DNA of 5,344 bases from JBGPIK01 sp041484845 (lineage in GTDB: Bacteria; Desulfobacterota; Binatia; UBA9968): assembly GCA_041484845.1 (NCBI GenBank), contig JBGPIK010000456.1:1-5344 (forward strand), given 5' to 3'. Every line of letters begins with the position of its first letter. Positions within the stretch are counted from its first letter, which is position 1. The position numbers and the translations under genes were made by a program. Positions 4,955 through 5,344 of the stretch are shown piece by piece. The notes under the pieces were generated by a model. It had not been told where the DNA came from. It searched no databases and saw only the letters and a list, made by a program, of their open reading frames with translations.

Positions 4955-5252
4955 TCTCGATTTGCGGGCCGTGAAAGGCGCATGGCATGGAGCCCGGAAT
5001 CAAATATTGACTGAACCGCAGTGCCGACGCAATTTGCTATGCGCGGGAATAGCCTAAAATAGGCAGAGCCGTTATGGGCGTCAAGCGCAGGCGCGAAACC
5101 GGCGATGATTCAATTTGCAAAAAGGCGCGATCGAAATTTCCACTGAGGACAAAACGCGGCGATTTTCCAGGGAACTAAATGGGCGGCAACAACCTTGCAA
5201 AAGAGATCAGTGGCTTCCTGAAATCATGCCCCAAACTCAGCGGTGCTTGCGT
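4955..5252. other. gene-free stretch upstream of mscS
   Basis: Together with the leader it separates mscS from the DUF35 gene (about 330 bases). No open frame with a ribosome-binding site or recognisable product is seen on either strand. It holds a 13-bp palindrome, GCCTA-AAA-TAGGC (5052-5064), about 130 bases upstream of the mscS start, and presumably the mscS promoter. The best minus-strand -35/-10 pair I could find is weak. No hairpin terminator is evident after the DUF35 stop. Confidence 0.5.
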
Positions 5253-5344
5253 TCACTTCGCCGGACGAAACTTCGGTAGCGTATAGTCCTCGAAATCTTC
5301 GTAGACCACCTCCACCGGCATGCCTATCTTGACCGCTTCGGGAG
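5253..5344 (-). CDS. DUF35 OB-fold protein, C-terminal end only
   Basis: The last 30 codons of a gene enter from the right edge and stop at TGA (5253-5255). They read PEAVKIGMPVEVVYEDFEDY and then TLPKFRPAK. This is the characteristic end of the C-terminal OB-fold in DUF35 (Zn-ribbon plus OB-fold) proteins: a strand of the form (V/I)G-x-PVEVV(F/Y)ED, a short acidic stretch and the closing (L)PKFRP(A). These proteins typically pair with a thiolase-like enzyme, forming acyl-CoA-handling complexes, and the two genes usually sit together. A thiolase gene is therefore expected beyond the window. The N-terminal zinc ribbon lies outside, so the full architecture is not seen. Confidence 0.75.
   Translation of the reverse strand, partial: PEAVKIGMPVEVVYEDFEDYTLPKFRPAK

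Noticed and set aside
1..5344. CRISPR array, tRNA, rRNA or intact insertion sequence
   Set aside because: No regularly spaced direct repeats, tRNA cloverleaf or rRNA-like sequence, and no transposase motifs with terminal inverted repeats and target duplications, were seen on either strand.

Overview
The window is a 5.3-kb stretch of a bacterial chromosome of moderate GC content. The evidence for a Gram-negative-style environmental bacterium is indirect: a Sec signal peptide on a peptidoglycan-binding protein, an MscS channel, an RDD membrane protein, a CsbD stress protein, and strong AGGAGG-type ribosome-binding sites. Nothing in the sequence fixes the phylum. Most genes lie on the minus strand. 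The one clear plus-strand gene encodes the RDD protein.

Layout, left to right. (1) Position 1 to about 314 (-) is the 5' part of a flavodoxin-family gene that runs off the left edge. (2) 475-795 (-) encodes a small protein with a coiled-coil-like helix and a C-terminal membrane anchor. (3) 844-1481 has no convincing gene but holds an unusual run of inverted repeats, ending in a perfect 10-bp GC-rich one at 1300-1340, then a short gene-like Gly/Ser/Met/Asp tail with no start. (4) 1482-1721 (-) is a CsbD-like stress protein and 1904-2335 (-) a secreted, Met/Lys-rich, single-domain peptidoglycan-binding protein, with a hairpin terminator between them. (5) 2357-2775 (-) looks like the wreck of a DUF433/DUF5615 toxin-antitoxin pair. 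The antitoxin C-terminus is intact but has lost its frame-linked N-terminus, and the toxin keeps only its first residues. (6) 3041-3547 (+) is an RDD membrane protein, ended by an A/T-flanked hairpin that also faces the convergent gene. (7) 3644-3847 (-) is a small four-cysteine zinc-ribbon-like protein. (8) 4121-4921 (-) is a complete MscS-family channel with hairpins before and after it. (9) 5253-5344 (-) is the C-terminal end of a DUF35 OB-fold protein, found only by reading the edge of the window.

The set reads as a loosely linked envelope and stress neighbourhood (CsbD, peptidoglycan binding, RDD, MscS) rather than one pathway. I see no convincing new multi-gene system. The points most worth checking are the decayed toxin-antitoxin locus, the inverted-repeat-rich gene-free stretch, and the paired short palindromes flanking mscS.
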